Assembly (NCBI GenBank): GCA_016207415.1 | Contig: JACQPT010000091.1 | Coordinates: 1-36,065, forward strand | Reading direction: 5' to 3' | Source: Ignavibacteriales bacterium | GTDB taxonomy: Bacteria; Bacteroidota; Ignavibacteria; UBA10030 | DNA: 36,065 nt | Shown: piece by piece, positions 16,326 through 24,254 of the stretch | How positions within the stretch are numbered: position 1 is the first letter of the stretch | Layout of the letters: every line of letters begins with the position of its first letter | The notes under the pieces: model-generated | Told to the model about the DNA's origin: nothing | The model's input: the letters and a program-made list of their open reading frames with translations, nothing else | Databases searched by the model: none | Translations under genes and position numbers: made by a program

Positions 16326-17903
16326 TCAAAGCTTTGCGGTGCGGACCTCGAAAACTCCATCAATTTGTTCCAGTTTCTGAAGAGTTTGAATCGGAATACT
16401 GCTGTCAACGTTCATTACCGTTAATGCTTTCTCGCCCGGTTTGTCACGTCCTAAAGCCAATCCGGCAATGTTGATACTCGCCTTTGCCAGTTCCGCCCCA
16501 ACTTGAGCAAGCATTCCTGGTTTGTCGACATTTTTATAGAGTAAGAGACACCCGTCCGGATGGATTTCCATATGGTAGTCATCTATCTGGACGATTCGAA
16601 CCTGCGAATTGCCAAAGACGGTTCCGGCGAACTTCCGTTTTTCCACGTCCGTTTGGTAGGTTAGGGCAACCAGGTGGGTGTATGCGGCATGGTCGCTTTC
16701 CCGCTCCTCATCGATCGTTATACCCATTTCCTTCGCGATGACTGGAGCATTGATCAGGTTCACGGGTTCCGTCAGCAGGTGAGAGAAAAGTCCTTTCAAA
16801 GCCGCAGCAGTAATCAGCTCCGTCGCCTGGGTGACAAAACTGCCGCTGCACGCGATGGTCACCTTGCGCAGTTGTCCCCGCATCAATTGGGCCTGAAGGG
16901 CGCCGAGTTTTTCAGCAAGAGCGACAAAGGGTTGCAATTCTTTGCGCATCGCGACCTGGATCGCCTCGGCATTCACGGCACCACTCACTCCCCGCTCTTT
17001 CAACGCGTCAGCCACTTGAAGAGCGATCTGTCGCGCGACTTTTTCCTGAGCTTCTTCCGTCGATGCTCCAAGGTGCGGTGTCGCCACCACTTTTGGATTC
17101 TTCAGGAGAGGGTGCTCGCCAGGAGGCTCGTGTTCGAAAACATCCAGCGCCGCACCCGCTACTTTTCCGGATTCGAGTCCACGGCGAAGTGCGGCTTCAT
17201 CGACAATTCCCCCCCGTGCACAATTGATGATCCGTACGCCCGTCTTGCACTTCGCGATTTCTTTGTCGCCGAGTAATCCCTTGGTATCATCGTTGAGCGG
17301 CGTGTGAACGCTGATAAAGTCAGAGCGCTGAAACACTTCGCTGAGGCTGACGAGTTCAATGTGTGCCTTTCCGGCGACCTCGGCGGATAACAAGGGGTCG
17401 AATCCTATCGTGGTCATCCCGAAAGCCTGACACCGGACGGCTACCTCGCGTCCAACCTTTCCAAGGCCGATAACACCAATCGTCTTTCCAAGAAGCTCTG
17501 TTCCTATGAACTTCTTGCGATCCCACTTGCCATGCCTCAACGAGTCGTTCGCCTGTGGAATGTTGCGTGCGAGAGAGAGAAGAAGCGACATGGTGTGCTC
17601 GGCCGTCGAGACCGTGTTCCCTCCCGGCGTGTTCATTACGATGACCCCGCGTCGCGTGGCTGCATCGACGTCGATGTTGTCAACACCTGCTCCCGCTCTC
17701 CCGATGACTTTCAGCTTTTTCCCTACACTGAGAAGCTCGCTCGATACTTGTGTGCTGCTGCGGACAATGAGCGCGTCGTAATCGGAAATCATGCCTCTGA
17801 GCTCTTCAAAGGGCCTGCTGGGCTTGAAATCCACAATGAAGCCTTCTGAGGTCAGCAGATCGACGCAAACCTGCTCGATGGGATCACTGATGAGAATTTT
17901 CAT
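16326..17903 (-). CDS. serA: D-3-phosphoglycerate dehydrogenase, long ACT-containing form
   Basis: The enzyme oxidises 3-phosphoglycerate to 3-phosphohydroxypyruvate with NAD, the first step of serine synthesis in the cytoplasm. The 525 residues are the long type: split substrate domain, nucleotide-binding domain with GLGKVG (146-151), catalytic Arg230 (NCARGG), Glu259 (DVFEHEPP) and His277 (TPHLGAS). An intervening allosteric-substrate-binding domain (~320-450) and a C-terminal ACT domain (from about 452, LLLYKNVDKPGMLAQVG) follow; the ACT domain suggests serine feedback control. The first substrate loop reads RAGAGVDNID. It starts 28 nt after the class V aminotransferase gene and presumably shares its transcript. 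Confidence 0.96.
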   Translation of the reverse strand: MKILISDPIEQVCVDLLTSEGFIVDFKPSRPFEELRGMISDYDALIVRSSTQVSSELLSVGKKLKVIGRAGAGVDNIDVDAATRRGVIVMNTPGGNTVSTAEHTMSLLLSLARNIPQANDSLRHGKWDRKKFIGTELLGKTIGVIGLGKVGREVAVRCQAFGMTTIGFDPLLSAEVAGKAHIELVSLSEVFQRSDFISVHTPLNDDTKGLLGDKEIAKCKTGVRIINCARGGIVDEAALRRGLESGKVAGAALDVFEHEPPGEHPLLKNPKVVATPHLGASTEEAQEKVARQIALQVADALKERGVSGAVNAEAIQVAMRKELQPFVALAEKLGALQAQLMRGQLRKVTIACSGSFVTQATELITAAALKGLFSHLLTEPVNLINAPVIAKEMGITIDEERESDHAAYTHLVALTYQTDVEKRKFAGTVFGNSQVRIVQIDDYHMEIHPDGCLLLYKNVDKPGMLAQVGAELAKASINIAGLALGRDKPGEKALTVMNVDSSIPIQTLQKLEQIDGVFEVRTAKL

Positions 17904-17931
17904 CCTGAATCCGATTTGTTGACCTTTTGGC

Positions 17932-19065
17932 CTACACGGAAAAAGCAGAAATGGCGGCTCTCACACCCACCCCCGGCTCGAACTTGTAGCCGCAGTCTTT
18001 CAACGTTAATTCGAGCGCAGACACTATCGCTGTCATGTCGAATTCATCGTAGTAGCCAAGGTGGGAAATTCGGATAATCTTTCCTTTGAAATGGCCCTGC
18101 CCCCCGGCAACAGTGATCCCGTATTTGTTTTTCAGGGTCCTGTTGAATGCCTTTGCATCCAGGGAATCGGGAATTGTTATTGCCGTGAGCGCGTTTGAGG
18201 GACACTTCGCCAGCACAGATAATCCCAGCGCCTGAGCCGACGACCTGATGGAACGTGCAAGCCGATCGTGTCGCTTCCAGACGTTTTCGATCCCTTCCGA
18301 CCGTATCATTTCTAACGCCTTGTCAACGCCGATGACGAGTGAGACTGCGGGAGTCCATGGCGTGTCATTGTCTCGGACCGCTTTTTTGGCTTTTATGAGG
18401 TCAAAATAGTATTTCGGCAACGTCGATTTCTCGGTCATCCGCCAGGCCCGCTCGCTGAGAGCAAGAAATGCCAGACCAGGCGGTATCATGAGCCCTTTTT
18501 GAGATCCGGTCACGACAGCATCGATTCCCCACTCGTCCATCCTCAATTCCATGGCGCCGACTGCCGTAATGCCGTCGACAACGACAGCAGCCTCACAGTT
18601 CTTGTGGACTTCTCGCGCGATAGTTTTGACGTCTGTTGCCGCACCGGTGGAAGTTTCACTTTGGGTTAGATAGACAGCTTTCACAGCGGGATTCCCTTTG
18701 AGCGCATCCGCAATCTGGTCGGCGGAAACGCTCGAGCCCCACTCCACGGAAACTTCTACAGCGTGCATTCCGTAGGCACGGAGTATCTCGCCCCATCGTT
18801 CTCCAAATTTTCCGCCGTTCACGAAAACTGCGGTTTCTCCTGGCTGGTGCAGATTGCAGACGACCGCATCCATCGAACCCGTGCCGGACGAAGTCAGTGT
18901 GAGGACATCGCCCGAAGTCTGAAAAAGATACCTGAGGTTGTTGTTCACCCGCGTGAAGAGTTCGGTGAATTCCGGATGTCGATGGTGAATCATCGGCTCC
19001 GCCATCTTGAGCATGACAGATTCGGGGACTGGCGTAGGTCCGGGTGTGAAAAGCCTCTTTTTCAA
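17932..19065 (-). CDS. Class V aminotransferase, probable serine/phosphoserine-forming transaminase
   Basis: This is a fold-type I PLP enzyme of the class V group that includes serine-pyruvate, serine-glyoxylate and alanine-glyoxylate aminotransferases. The 377 residues show the N-terminal FTPGPTPVPESV motif, SSGTGSMDA (~59-67), PLP-stacking Asp164 in VVVDGITAVG, and the Schiff-base Lys190 in TGSQKGLM. The start is TTG at 19065, supported by AAGGA seven bases upstream and by family alignment. An extended -10 promoter lies 29 nt before. Because it is directly followed by serA, conversion of phosphohydroxypyruvate to phosphoserine is the likely role, as known for some class V enzymes in archaea. 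Glyoxylate transamination is the alternative. Confidence 0.88.
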   Translation of the reverse strand: MKKRLFTPGPTPVPESVMLKMAEPMIHHRHPEFTELFTRVNNNLRYLFQTSGDVLTLTSSGTGSMDAVVCNLHQPGETAVFVNGGKFGERWGEILRAYGMHAVEVSVEWGSSVSADQIADALKGNPAVKAVYLTQSETSTGAATDVKTIAREVHKNCEAAVVVDGITAVGAMELRMDEWGIDAVVTGSQKGLMIPPGLAFLALSERAWRMTEKSTLPKYYFDLIKAKKAVRDNDTPWTPAVSLVIGVDKALEMIRSEGIENVWKRHDRLARSIRSSAQALGLSVLAKCPSNALTAITIPDSLDAKAFNRTLKNKYGITVAGGQGHFKGKIIRISHLGYYDEFDMTAIVSALELTLKDCGYKFEPGVGVRAAISAFSV

Positions 19066-19100
19066 AGCGTATTCCTTCTCAGCGAATTCATGATGAGGAA

Positions 19101-19129
19101 ATTATAACACTTCGGTTCTGGAGAAGCAA
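19101..19129 (-). promoter_or_regulatory. Promoter for the aminotransferase-serA operon
   Basis: TTGCTT (19129-19124), a 17-nt spacer and a perfect TATAAT (19106-19101) preceded by TGT form an extended -10 promoter. The predicted start near 19094 gives a leader of about 29 nt containing GAAGGAA before the TTG start. Confidence 0.8.
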
Positions 19130-19144
19130 GAACGCTGTACACGC

Positions 19145-19173
19145 AAAGACCTCGAAGGTCGTTCGAGGTCTTT
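19145..19173 (-). terminator. Hairpin at the end of the ribosomal superoperon
   Basis: A perfect 12-bp stem (AAAGACCTCGAA / TTCGAGGTCTTT) with a 5-nt loop lies 27 nt after the engB stop. The U-tract on the minus strand is short (TTT, then GCGTG), so termination may be partial or helped by Rho, but it separates engB from the next promoter. Confidence 0.7.
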
Positions 19174-19200
19174 GGAAGTAATGGAATCAAGGAAGAGCAG

Positions 19201-19833
19201 TCAGACAGCTTCCTTCTTGCGTCTGGGTGAATGCTCAAAGTGGCCCTCAATACGTTTCAGCAACTCTGTGCGGCCATCTCCGTCGACGATGGAGAAGGGC
19301 ACAATGCCTGCGCAGCAACCGCCGTTGGTGAGCTGAGAATGAAATCGGTCCTTATATGCTTCCAGCTGTTTCGTGAGCTTGCTCGTGGGAAGCTTATCGG
19401 CTTTTGTCAGGACGAGAAGGTACGGCACTTCGTAGTATTCCAGCCAGTCCATCATCATCAAATCCAGGGGCGTTGGCTCCTGACGGGAATCGATCAGCTG
19501 CATTGCAAGGCTTATCGGGGAGCCTCTTTTGAGAAAATCTTCAATCAGCTTCTTCCATCCGGCGCGCATTTGCTCGGGCACTTTCGCGTACCCGTAACCG
19601 GGAAGGTCGACAAAGTAGAACTGGTTATTAATAATGTAGTAGTTGATTTCCCTCGTTTTGCCTGGGGTGGAACTGGACCGCGCCAGATTCTTTCGTCCGC
19701 AAATCTTGTTGAGCAGGGAGGACTTGCCCACATTCGACCTGCCGATGAACAGGATCTCTTTGAGTTCGTTCTTGGGCAGCTGCCGGAGGTCTGCCACTCC
19801 CTGAAGGAATTCCGCCGATGTTATTTTAAGCAT
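19201..19833 (-). CDS. engB: Ribosome-biogenesis GTP-binding protein EngB/YsxC
   Basis: EngB is an essential small GTPase needed for late assembly of the large ribosomal subunit. The 210 residues contain the P-loop GRSNVGKS (31-38), the G2 region STPGKT, G3 DLPGYGY (76-82) and G4 TKAD (143-146). The G5 area reads PFSIVDGDG rather than the usual S-S/A form, a mild deviation. The C terminus ends in a basic RRKKEAV tail. It is 39 nt downstream of rplQ and looks like the last gene of the superoperon; its context next to ribosomal genes fits its role. Confidence 0.95.
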   Translation of the reverse strand: MLKITSAEFLQGVADLRQLPKNELKEILFIGRSNVGKSSLLNKICGRKNLARSSSTPGKTREINYYIINNQFYFVDLPGYGYAKVPEQMRAGWKKLIEDFLKRGSPISLAMQLIDSRQEPTPLDLMMMDWLEYYEVPYLLVLTKADKLPTSKLTKQLEAYKDRFHSQLTNGGCCAGIVPFSIVDGDGRTELLKRIEGHFEHSPRRKKEAV

Positions 19834-19872
19834 AGCTGGTACCTTTTGTTAGTTGAACACGGAAAAAACTCA

Positions 19873-20406
19873 CTAACTCTTCTTCACTGAGGGGGCTGCA
19901 GCTTCTGCTTTCGCCTCTTTCGACGCCGTCTTTTCTTTTTGTGAAGACTTCTTCGTCTTGTTCGCCCCGCCTTTTGCTGCTTTTGCCGCAGGTTTCGCCG
20001 CGGCTTTTTCCTGGCCCGTATTGTAGTCGACAAGTTCGATCACGGCGAGCTCTGCTCCGTCACCGTATCGCCTGCCGAGCTTGACCACACGGGTGTAGCC
20101 TCCCGGTCGGTTCGCAACTTTTGGAGCTATGTCGTTAAACAATGTCGAAACGGCAGCACGGTCGCGAAGGAACGCGAACACCTGTCGGCGCGCGTGAACG
20201 TTCTTCAGTTTTCCGTCGCCTTCGTGCGCCACGGCGTTCTTTGCACGCGTGATGAGCTTTTCAACAAACATGCGTGTTTCTTTTGCCTTTGCCGCCGTCG
20301 TCCAGATCTTCTTGTGCTGAATGAGCGAGGCACTGAGAGCCGCCAGGGTTGCCTTGCGGTGACTCGAGGTGCGTTTCAGCTTTCTGCCTGATTTCAGATG
20401 TCGCAT
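19873..20406 (-). CDS. rplQ: Ribosomal protein L17 with Lys/Ala-rich C-terminal tail
   Basis: L17 binds near the peptide exit tunnel of the 50S subunit. The core (~1-118) is canonical, beginning [17 protein letters not shown] and ending with [15 protein letters not shown] further ~55 residues are almost only Lys, Ala, Ser, Glu and Thr (from about [14 protein letters not shown] onward), well beyond the usual ~120-residue bacterial length. The tail is in frame with no sign of frameshift and is probably disordered and RNA-binding. It follows rpoA by 18 nt, the standard alpha-operon order. Confidence 0.97.
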   Translation of the reverse strand: MRHLKSGRKLKRTSSHRKATLAALSASLIQHKKIWTTAAKAKETRMFVEKLITRAKNAVAHEGDGKLKNVHARRQVFAFLRDRAAVSTLFNDIAPKVANRPGGYTRVVKLGRRYGDGAELAVIELVDYNTGQEKAAAKPAAKAAKGGANKTKKSSQKEKTASKEAKAEAAAPSVKKS

Positions 20407-20424
20407 AGCGTTTCCTTACCTCGT

Positions 20425-21411
20425 CTACTCGTTACCGTCTTTCAGATACTTGTCCACATCCATTCCGAAATTCAATCCGTACTCGTCGACAATCGCAGCG
20501 AGCTCAGCAAGCGATTTCCGCCCAAAGTTGCGGAACTTGAGCAATTCGGATTCGTTCCGGCGTACCAGGTCCGCCATTGTTTTGATGTTCGCTGAACGCA
20601 AGCAGTTGTGCGAACGCACAGAGAGCTCGAGCTCATCGACGGACATCTTCAGGATCTTCCGGATACGACTCACCTCACCTTCCTGCTGACTCTCAATCTT
20701 CTCCGTCTCGGGCTCCGTTCCAAAATTGATGAAAAGCTGGACATGATCCCTGAGAATTTTCCCTGCGTGCGTCAGCGCATCCTGGGGAGAGATGGAACCG
20801 TCTGTCTCGATCTCGATGACAAGTTTTTCAAAATCTGTCTGGCCGCCGACGCGTGTCGGCTCTACGAGATACCGGACATTCATGATCGGCGTAAAAATCG
20901 AATCGACGGCAATCATGCCCAACGGCTGGTCGGGAGACTTGTTCTCTTCGGCCGCTGCGTAACCTTTGCCACGGCCAAGACGCAATTCGATCTCAAAGTC
21001 CGCGTCCTTGTTAAGCGAGGCAAGGTGGCAATCGGGGTTGAGAATTTCGATCTCGCTGGTAGCTTTCTGCAGGTCGGCTGCAACGAACTCGCCGGGTCCT
21101 TTCATGGGAACCGTGATTTTCGTGGCTTTCTTATTCACGGGTTTGATCCGAACTTGTTTTAGGTTCAGAATAAAGTCCGCAACATCTTCAACCATCCCTT
21201 TGATCGTCGAGAATTCGTGCTGAATCCCGTCGACCCGGATGGCCGTGATAGCCGTACCGGGAAGCGACGAGAGGAGCACCCGGCGGAAGGAATTCCCCAA
21301 AGTGACTCCGAAGCCCTTCTCCAGCGGCTGGACGGTGAATCGGCCAAACGTTGCGGTTGCGGACGACTCCTCGAGTTCAATTCTTTCAGGCATTTGGACA
21401 AACGTGCTCAT
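20425..21411 (-). CDS. rpoA: DNA-directed RNA polymerase subunit alpha
   Basis: The alpha subunit dimerises to start RNA polymerase assembly and contacts UP elements and activators. The 328 residues show the N-terminal assembly domain (KGFGVTLGNSFRRVLLSSLPG, ~34-54) and the C-terminal helix-hairpin-helix domain (~250-318, VDELELSVRSHNCLRSANI, then RNFGRKSLAELAAI). Length and motifs are normal. The 66-nt spacer from rpsD contains a 5-bp hairpin (21423-21439) whose 3' arm includes the only good ribosome-binding sequence (GAGGG). Confidence 0.98.
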   Translation of the reverse strand: MSTFVQMPERIELEESSATATFGRFTVQPLEKGFGVTLGNSFRRVLLSSLPGTAITAIRVDGIQHEFSTIKGMVEDVADFILNLKQVRIKPVNKKATKITVPMKGPGEFVAADLQKATSEIEILNPDCHLASLNKDADFEIELRLGRGKGYAAAEENKSPDQPLGMIAVDSIFTPIMNVRYLVEPTRVGGQTDFEKLVIEIETDGSISPQDALTHAGKILRDHVQLFINFGTEPETEKIESQQEGEVSRIRKILKMSVDELELSVRSHNCLRSANIKTMADLVRRNESELLKFRNFGRKSLAELAAIVDEYGLNFGMDVDKYLKDGNE

Positions 21412-21422
21412 AATGTTCTTTC

Positions 21423-21439
21423 CCTCGCTGATGACGAGG
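21423..21439 (-). promoter_or_regulatory. Small hairpin covering the rpoA ribosome-binding site
   Basis: On the minus strand CCTCG, a 7-nt loop and CGAGG form a 5-bp stem; GAGGG in the 3' arm is the ribosome-binding site about 10 nt before the rpoA ATG. It could set rpoA translation relative to rpsD, but the stem is short. Confidence 0.35.
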
Positions 21440-21477
21440 ATGTTAAGAGTTCAAAATCTTGAATGGAATTCTTCTCA

Positions 21478-22107
21478 CTACTTCGAATACAATTCAACAA
21501 TAAGTTGCTCATTTGCATTGAGTGGTATATCCGGCCGCTCGGGGATGTTCAGGAACGTTCCCGACATCGTCGCCTTATCCAGGCTGAGCCACGGTAACAT
21601 TGCTGTGTCCTTCATCCGCTTCATAGAGGAGTGGATGATCTCCAGCTTCCTGCTTTTGTCCTGAACATGAACCACATCTCCTGGGTTCAACAAATAGGAC
21701 GGCACGTCGACAACGCGATTATTGACCGTGAAGTGCCGATGGAGAATTAGCTGCCGTGCGGCTTTTCGCGATGGTGCAAGCCCGAGACGATAGACGACGT
21801 TGTCGAGCCTCCGCTCAAGCATCTTCACGAGCATGTCTCCCGTGCGTCCAGTGACCTTCAGCGCCCGTTCGAAATAATTCCGGAACTGAGATTCCAACAG
21901 GCCGTACGCCCTCCGCACCTTTTGTTTCTCACGCAGCTGCAAGCCGTATTCCGAGATTCGGGATCGACGGGACTGCCCGTGCTGTCCGGGTGGATACGAG
22001 CGTCTCTCCACAGGGCATTTATCCGTATAACACTTCGTGCCCTTCAAAAACAGCTTCTGCCGCTCCCTGCGACACAGTTTGCAACTGGCATCCAAGTATC
22101 TTGCCAT
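21478..22107 (-). CDS. rpsD: Ribosomal protein S4, zinc-binding form
   Basis: S4 is a primary 16S rRNA binder that nucleates 30S assembly and often represses its own operon. The 209 residues include the N-terminal Cys set C9-x2-C12 ... C26-x4-C31 typical of the zinc (C+) form, the S4 RNA-binding domain (MLVKMLERRLDNVVYRLGL onward, ~90-155) and the C-terminal EQLIVELYSK. A strong TAGGAGGT site precedes the ATG. It follows rpsK by 77 nt. Confidence 0.98.
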   Translation of the reverse strand: MARYLDASCKLCRRERQKLFLKGTKCYTDKCPVERRSYPPGQHGQSRRSRISEYGLQLREKQKVRRAYGLLESQFRNYFERALKVTGRTGDMLVKMLERRLDNVVYRLGLAPSRKAARQLILHRHFTVNNRVVDVPSYLLNPGDVVHVQDKSRKLEIIHSSMKRMKDTAMLPWLSLDKATMSGTFLNIPERPDIPLNANEQLIVELYSK

Positions 22108-22184
22108 AGACCTCCTAGGGTGAACTCAAAAACACTTCGTTATTCTGCAGTTTCTTGTTCGAAATTCAGACTCACACTTTAATA

Positions 22185-22583
22185 TTATACCCGACGACGC
22201 TTTGGCGGACGGCATCCGTTGTGAGGAATCGGGGTGATATCTCGAATCATCGTCACTTCCAGGCCGGCGGTTTGGAGCGAACGCACCGCCGCCTCACGGC
22301 CTCCGCCGGGGCCTTTAATAAACACCTCCACACGCTTCAACCCAAGGTCAACAGCTTCCTTCGCCGCCGCTTCAGCCGCGACCTGAGCCGCAAACGGTGT
22401 GCTCTTGCGCGAACCTTTGAACCCGTTCTTCCCGGCCGATGACCATGCGATGACGTTTCCGTACGTGTCCGTCAGGGTAACAATCGTGTTGTTAAAGGTC
22501 GCCTTGACGAAAGCCTTGCCGTTTGCGTCGACGTGGACTTTCTTTTTCTTCTTTGTAACCGGAGCCGCTACCTGTTTAGCCAA
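22185..22583 (-). CDS. rpsK: Ribosomal protein S11
   Basis: S11 sits on the 30S platform near the mRNA exit. The 132 residues have the canonical [47 protein letters not shown] and C-terminal [13 protein letters not shown]-type sequence (here [13 protein letters not shown]). The start is TTG at 22583, with AAGGAG about 9 nt upstream; no ATG lies at a suitable position. Confidence 0.97.
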   Translation of the reverse strand: MAKQVAAPVTKKKKKVHVDANGKAFVKATFNNTIVTLTDTYGNVIAWSSAGKNGFKGSRKSTPFAAQVAAEAAAKEAVDLGLKRVEVFIKGPGGGREAAVRSLQTAGLEVTMIRDITPIPHNGCRPPKRRRV

Positions 22584-22727
22584 AAAACGTTTCTCCTTGA
22601 ATTAGCTCAGTGGATTGTTCGATTATTGGATTGTAGTCTGAGGCAAAGATTAGGTTTTTGACTGATCATTGATTCACTATCCATTCATCCACTAATCCAT
22701 TGTTCCTCTGTTGCTTTGACTTCGCCG
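22584..22727 (-). repeat. Repeat-rich rpsM-rpsK spacer
   Basis: This 144-nt gap is unusually long for the operon. On the minus strand it has GGAT-based words (GGATTAGT, GGATGAAT, GGATAGTG) in tandem and two copies of ACAATCCA further on. TTAGTGGAT near the start can pair with ATCCACTGA near the end through one wobble pair, so the spacer could fold into a long hairpin in front of rpsK. No ORF or promoter was recognised. Confidence 0.4.
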
Positions 22728-23111
22728 CTATTTCTTCTCAATCGCCTTCTTCTTGCCCGCGACAGTCTTTCGTTTGCCTTTCCGCGTGCGAGCGTTCGTC
22801 CGTGTCCGCTGTCCGCGCACGGGTAATCCTTTGCGGTGGCGAAGCCCGCGGTAGGAGCCAATGTCCATGAGGCGCTTTGTGTTGAGCTGAGCTTCGCTCC
22901 TCATCGCCCCCTCCACTTTGTAATCGCTCTGGATCACAGAACGGATGCTGGCCACTTCTTCGTCGCTCAGGTCGGCGACCCGTTTGTTCAGGTCGACCTT
23001 GGCTTTTGTGAGAATATCCTGAGACGATGACCTGCCGATACCGTAGATATAGGTCAGGCCGATTTCCACGCGTTTGTTTTTTGGCAAATCAACTCCTGCA
23101 ATGCGAGCCAC
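22728..23111 (-). CDS. rpsM: Ribosomal protein S13
   Basis: S13 lies in the head of the 30S subunit and contacts the P-site tRNA and 50S subunit. The 127 residues start [26 protein letters not shown] and include [24 protein letters not shown] before a Lys-rich end. The start is GTG at 23111, supported by AAGGAG nine bases upstream and by family alignment. It follows rpmJ by 19 nt. Confidence 0.97.
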   Translation of the reverse strand: MARIAGVDLPKNKRVEIGLTYIYGIGRSSSQDILTKAKVDLNKRVADLSDEEVASIRSVIQSDYKVEGAMRSEAQLNTKRLMDIGSYRGLRHRKGLPVRGQRTRTNARTRKGKRKTVAGKKKAIEKK

Positions 23112-23130
23112 TCGTCAATACTCCTTATGT

Positions 23131-23244
23131 TTATCCCTGACGCTGCTTGTGTTTAGGGTTCTTGCAAATAACGTGAACCACTCCCTTGCGCTTGATGATT
23201 TTGCAATTCTCGCAAAGTTTTTTTACCGACGATCGAACTTTCAT
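23131..23244 (-). CDS. rpmJ: Ribosomal protein L36, zinc form
   Basis: This short gene encodes 37 residues beginning [20 protein letters not shown] and ending [10 protein letters not shown]. It carries the zinc-ribbon ligands Cys11, Cys14, Cys27 and His32 of the C+ form. L36 stabilises the 50S subunit near the L7/L12 stalk base. It occupies its standard position between infA (13 nt before) and rpsM. Confidence 0.97.
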   Translation of the reverse strand: MKVRSSVKKLCENCKIIKRKGVVHVICKNPKHKQRQG

Positions 23245-23257
23245 GTTGAATCCTCAG

Positions 23258-23476
23258 CTACTTATAGCGATACGTAATTCTGCCCTTGGTGAGATCATAC
23301 GGCGACATTTCCACCGTCACACGGTCTCCCACAAGGATCTTGATGTAGTGCATCCGCATTTTCCCTGAAATGTGAGCCAGAATCTCATGTCCACTGTCCA
23401 GTTTCACTCTGAAGGTCGCATTCGGAAGAGTCTCGGTAATCACTCCGTCTACTTTAATAGGACCTTGCTTTGCCAT
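23258..23476 (-). CDS. infA: Translation initiation factor IF-1
   Basis: IF-1 occupies the ribosomal A site during initiation. The 72-residue protein is a single S1/OB-fold domain ([20 protein letters not shown], then [20 protein letters not shown] and [20 protein letters not shown]), full length for the family. Its ATG directly follows the TGA of map with no spacer, so translation is likely coupled. Confidence 0.98.
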   Translation of the reverse strand: MAKQGPIKVDGVITETLPNATFRVKLDSGHEILAHISGKMRMHYIKILVGDRVTVEMSPYDLTKGRITYRYK

Positions 23477-24244
23477 TCAGTTTGGTACTTGAGTTAAGAT
23501 CTCCGGCTTCCCGTTCACAATGGCGATTGTGTGTTCAAAATGAGCCGACGGCATGCCGTCCTGCGTGACGATCGTCCAGCCGTCTGCCAGAACGCGGACC
23601 TTCCAGGTTCCATAGTTCACCATGGGTTCGATGGCCAGGGTCATCCCCGTTTTCAGCCTCACGCCGGTACCCGGATCGCCAAAATTCGGGACCGAAGGTT
23701 CTTCGTGAAGTTCTTTGCCCACGCCATGTCCCACCAAATCCCGAACGATGGAGAATCCGTTGATCTCGACATATTCCTGCACTGCATGCGAGATATCATG
23801 AACCCGGTTCCCCTCGATCGCTTTTTCAATCCCCCGATACAACGCCTCTTCTGTCACACGCAGCAAGCGCTCTTTTTCTTCCGAGATTTCTCCGACGGGG
23901 AATGACCAGGCTCCGTCTCCGTAATACCCGTCTTTTTTTACTCCAACATCTACGGAGAGAATTTCGCCTTCCTTGAGCATCCGTCTTCCCGGTATTCCGT
24001 GGACGACTTCCGAGTCCACCGACGTGCAGAGGGTTCCCGGAAAGAGGTTGTGCTTACTGCTCCCGTATCCCTTGAAGGCGGGAACGGCCTCAAACGACCT
24101 GATGTATTCTTCCGCCAGTCTGTCGAGTTCCAGCGTCGTGACACCCGGCTTCACTTCGGCTCCGACGAGCCTGAGAACTTCTGCCACGATCCTGGAGCTC
24201 TCGCGCATTAGCTCGATTTCGCGTTTCGATTTGAGCTGCACCAT
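23477..24244 (-). CDS. map: Methionine aminopeptidase type I
   Basis: The enzyme removes the initiator methionine from nascent proteins. The 255 residues have the pita-bread fold with five metal ligands in order: Asp99, Asp110, His173 (VGHGVGKELHEEP), Glu206 (AIEPMVN) and Glu237 (FEHTIAIV), plus the substrate-contacting His82 (VVHGIPG). There is no N-terminal zinc-finger extension. It lies between secY (10 nt before) and infA; there is no adk gene between secY and map, unlike many other phyla. Confidence 0.98.
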   Translation of the reverse strand: MVQLKSKREIELMRESSRIVAEVLRLVGAEVKPGVTTLELDRLAEEYIRSFEAVPAFKGYGSSKHNLFPGTLCTSVDSEVVHGIPGRRMLKEGEILSVDVGVKKDGYYGDGAWSFPVGEISEEKERLLRVTEEALYRGIEKAIEGNRVHDISHAVQEYVEINGFSIVRDLVGHGVGKELHEEPSVPNFGDPGTGVRLKTGMTLAIEPMVNYGTWKVRVLADGWTIVTQDGMPSAHFEHTIAIVNGKPEILTQVPN

Positions 24245-24254
24245 CGGCCATTTC

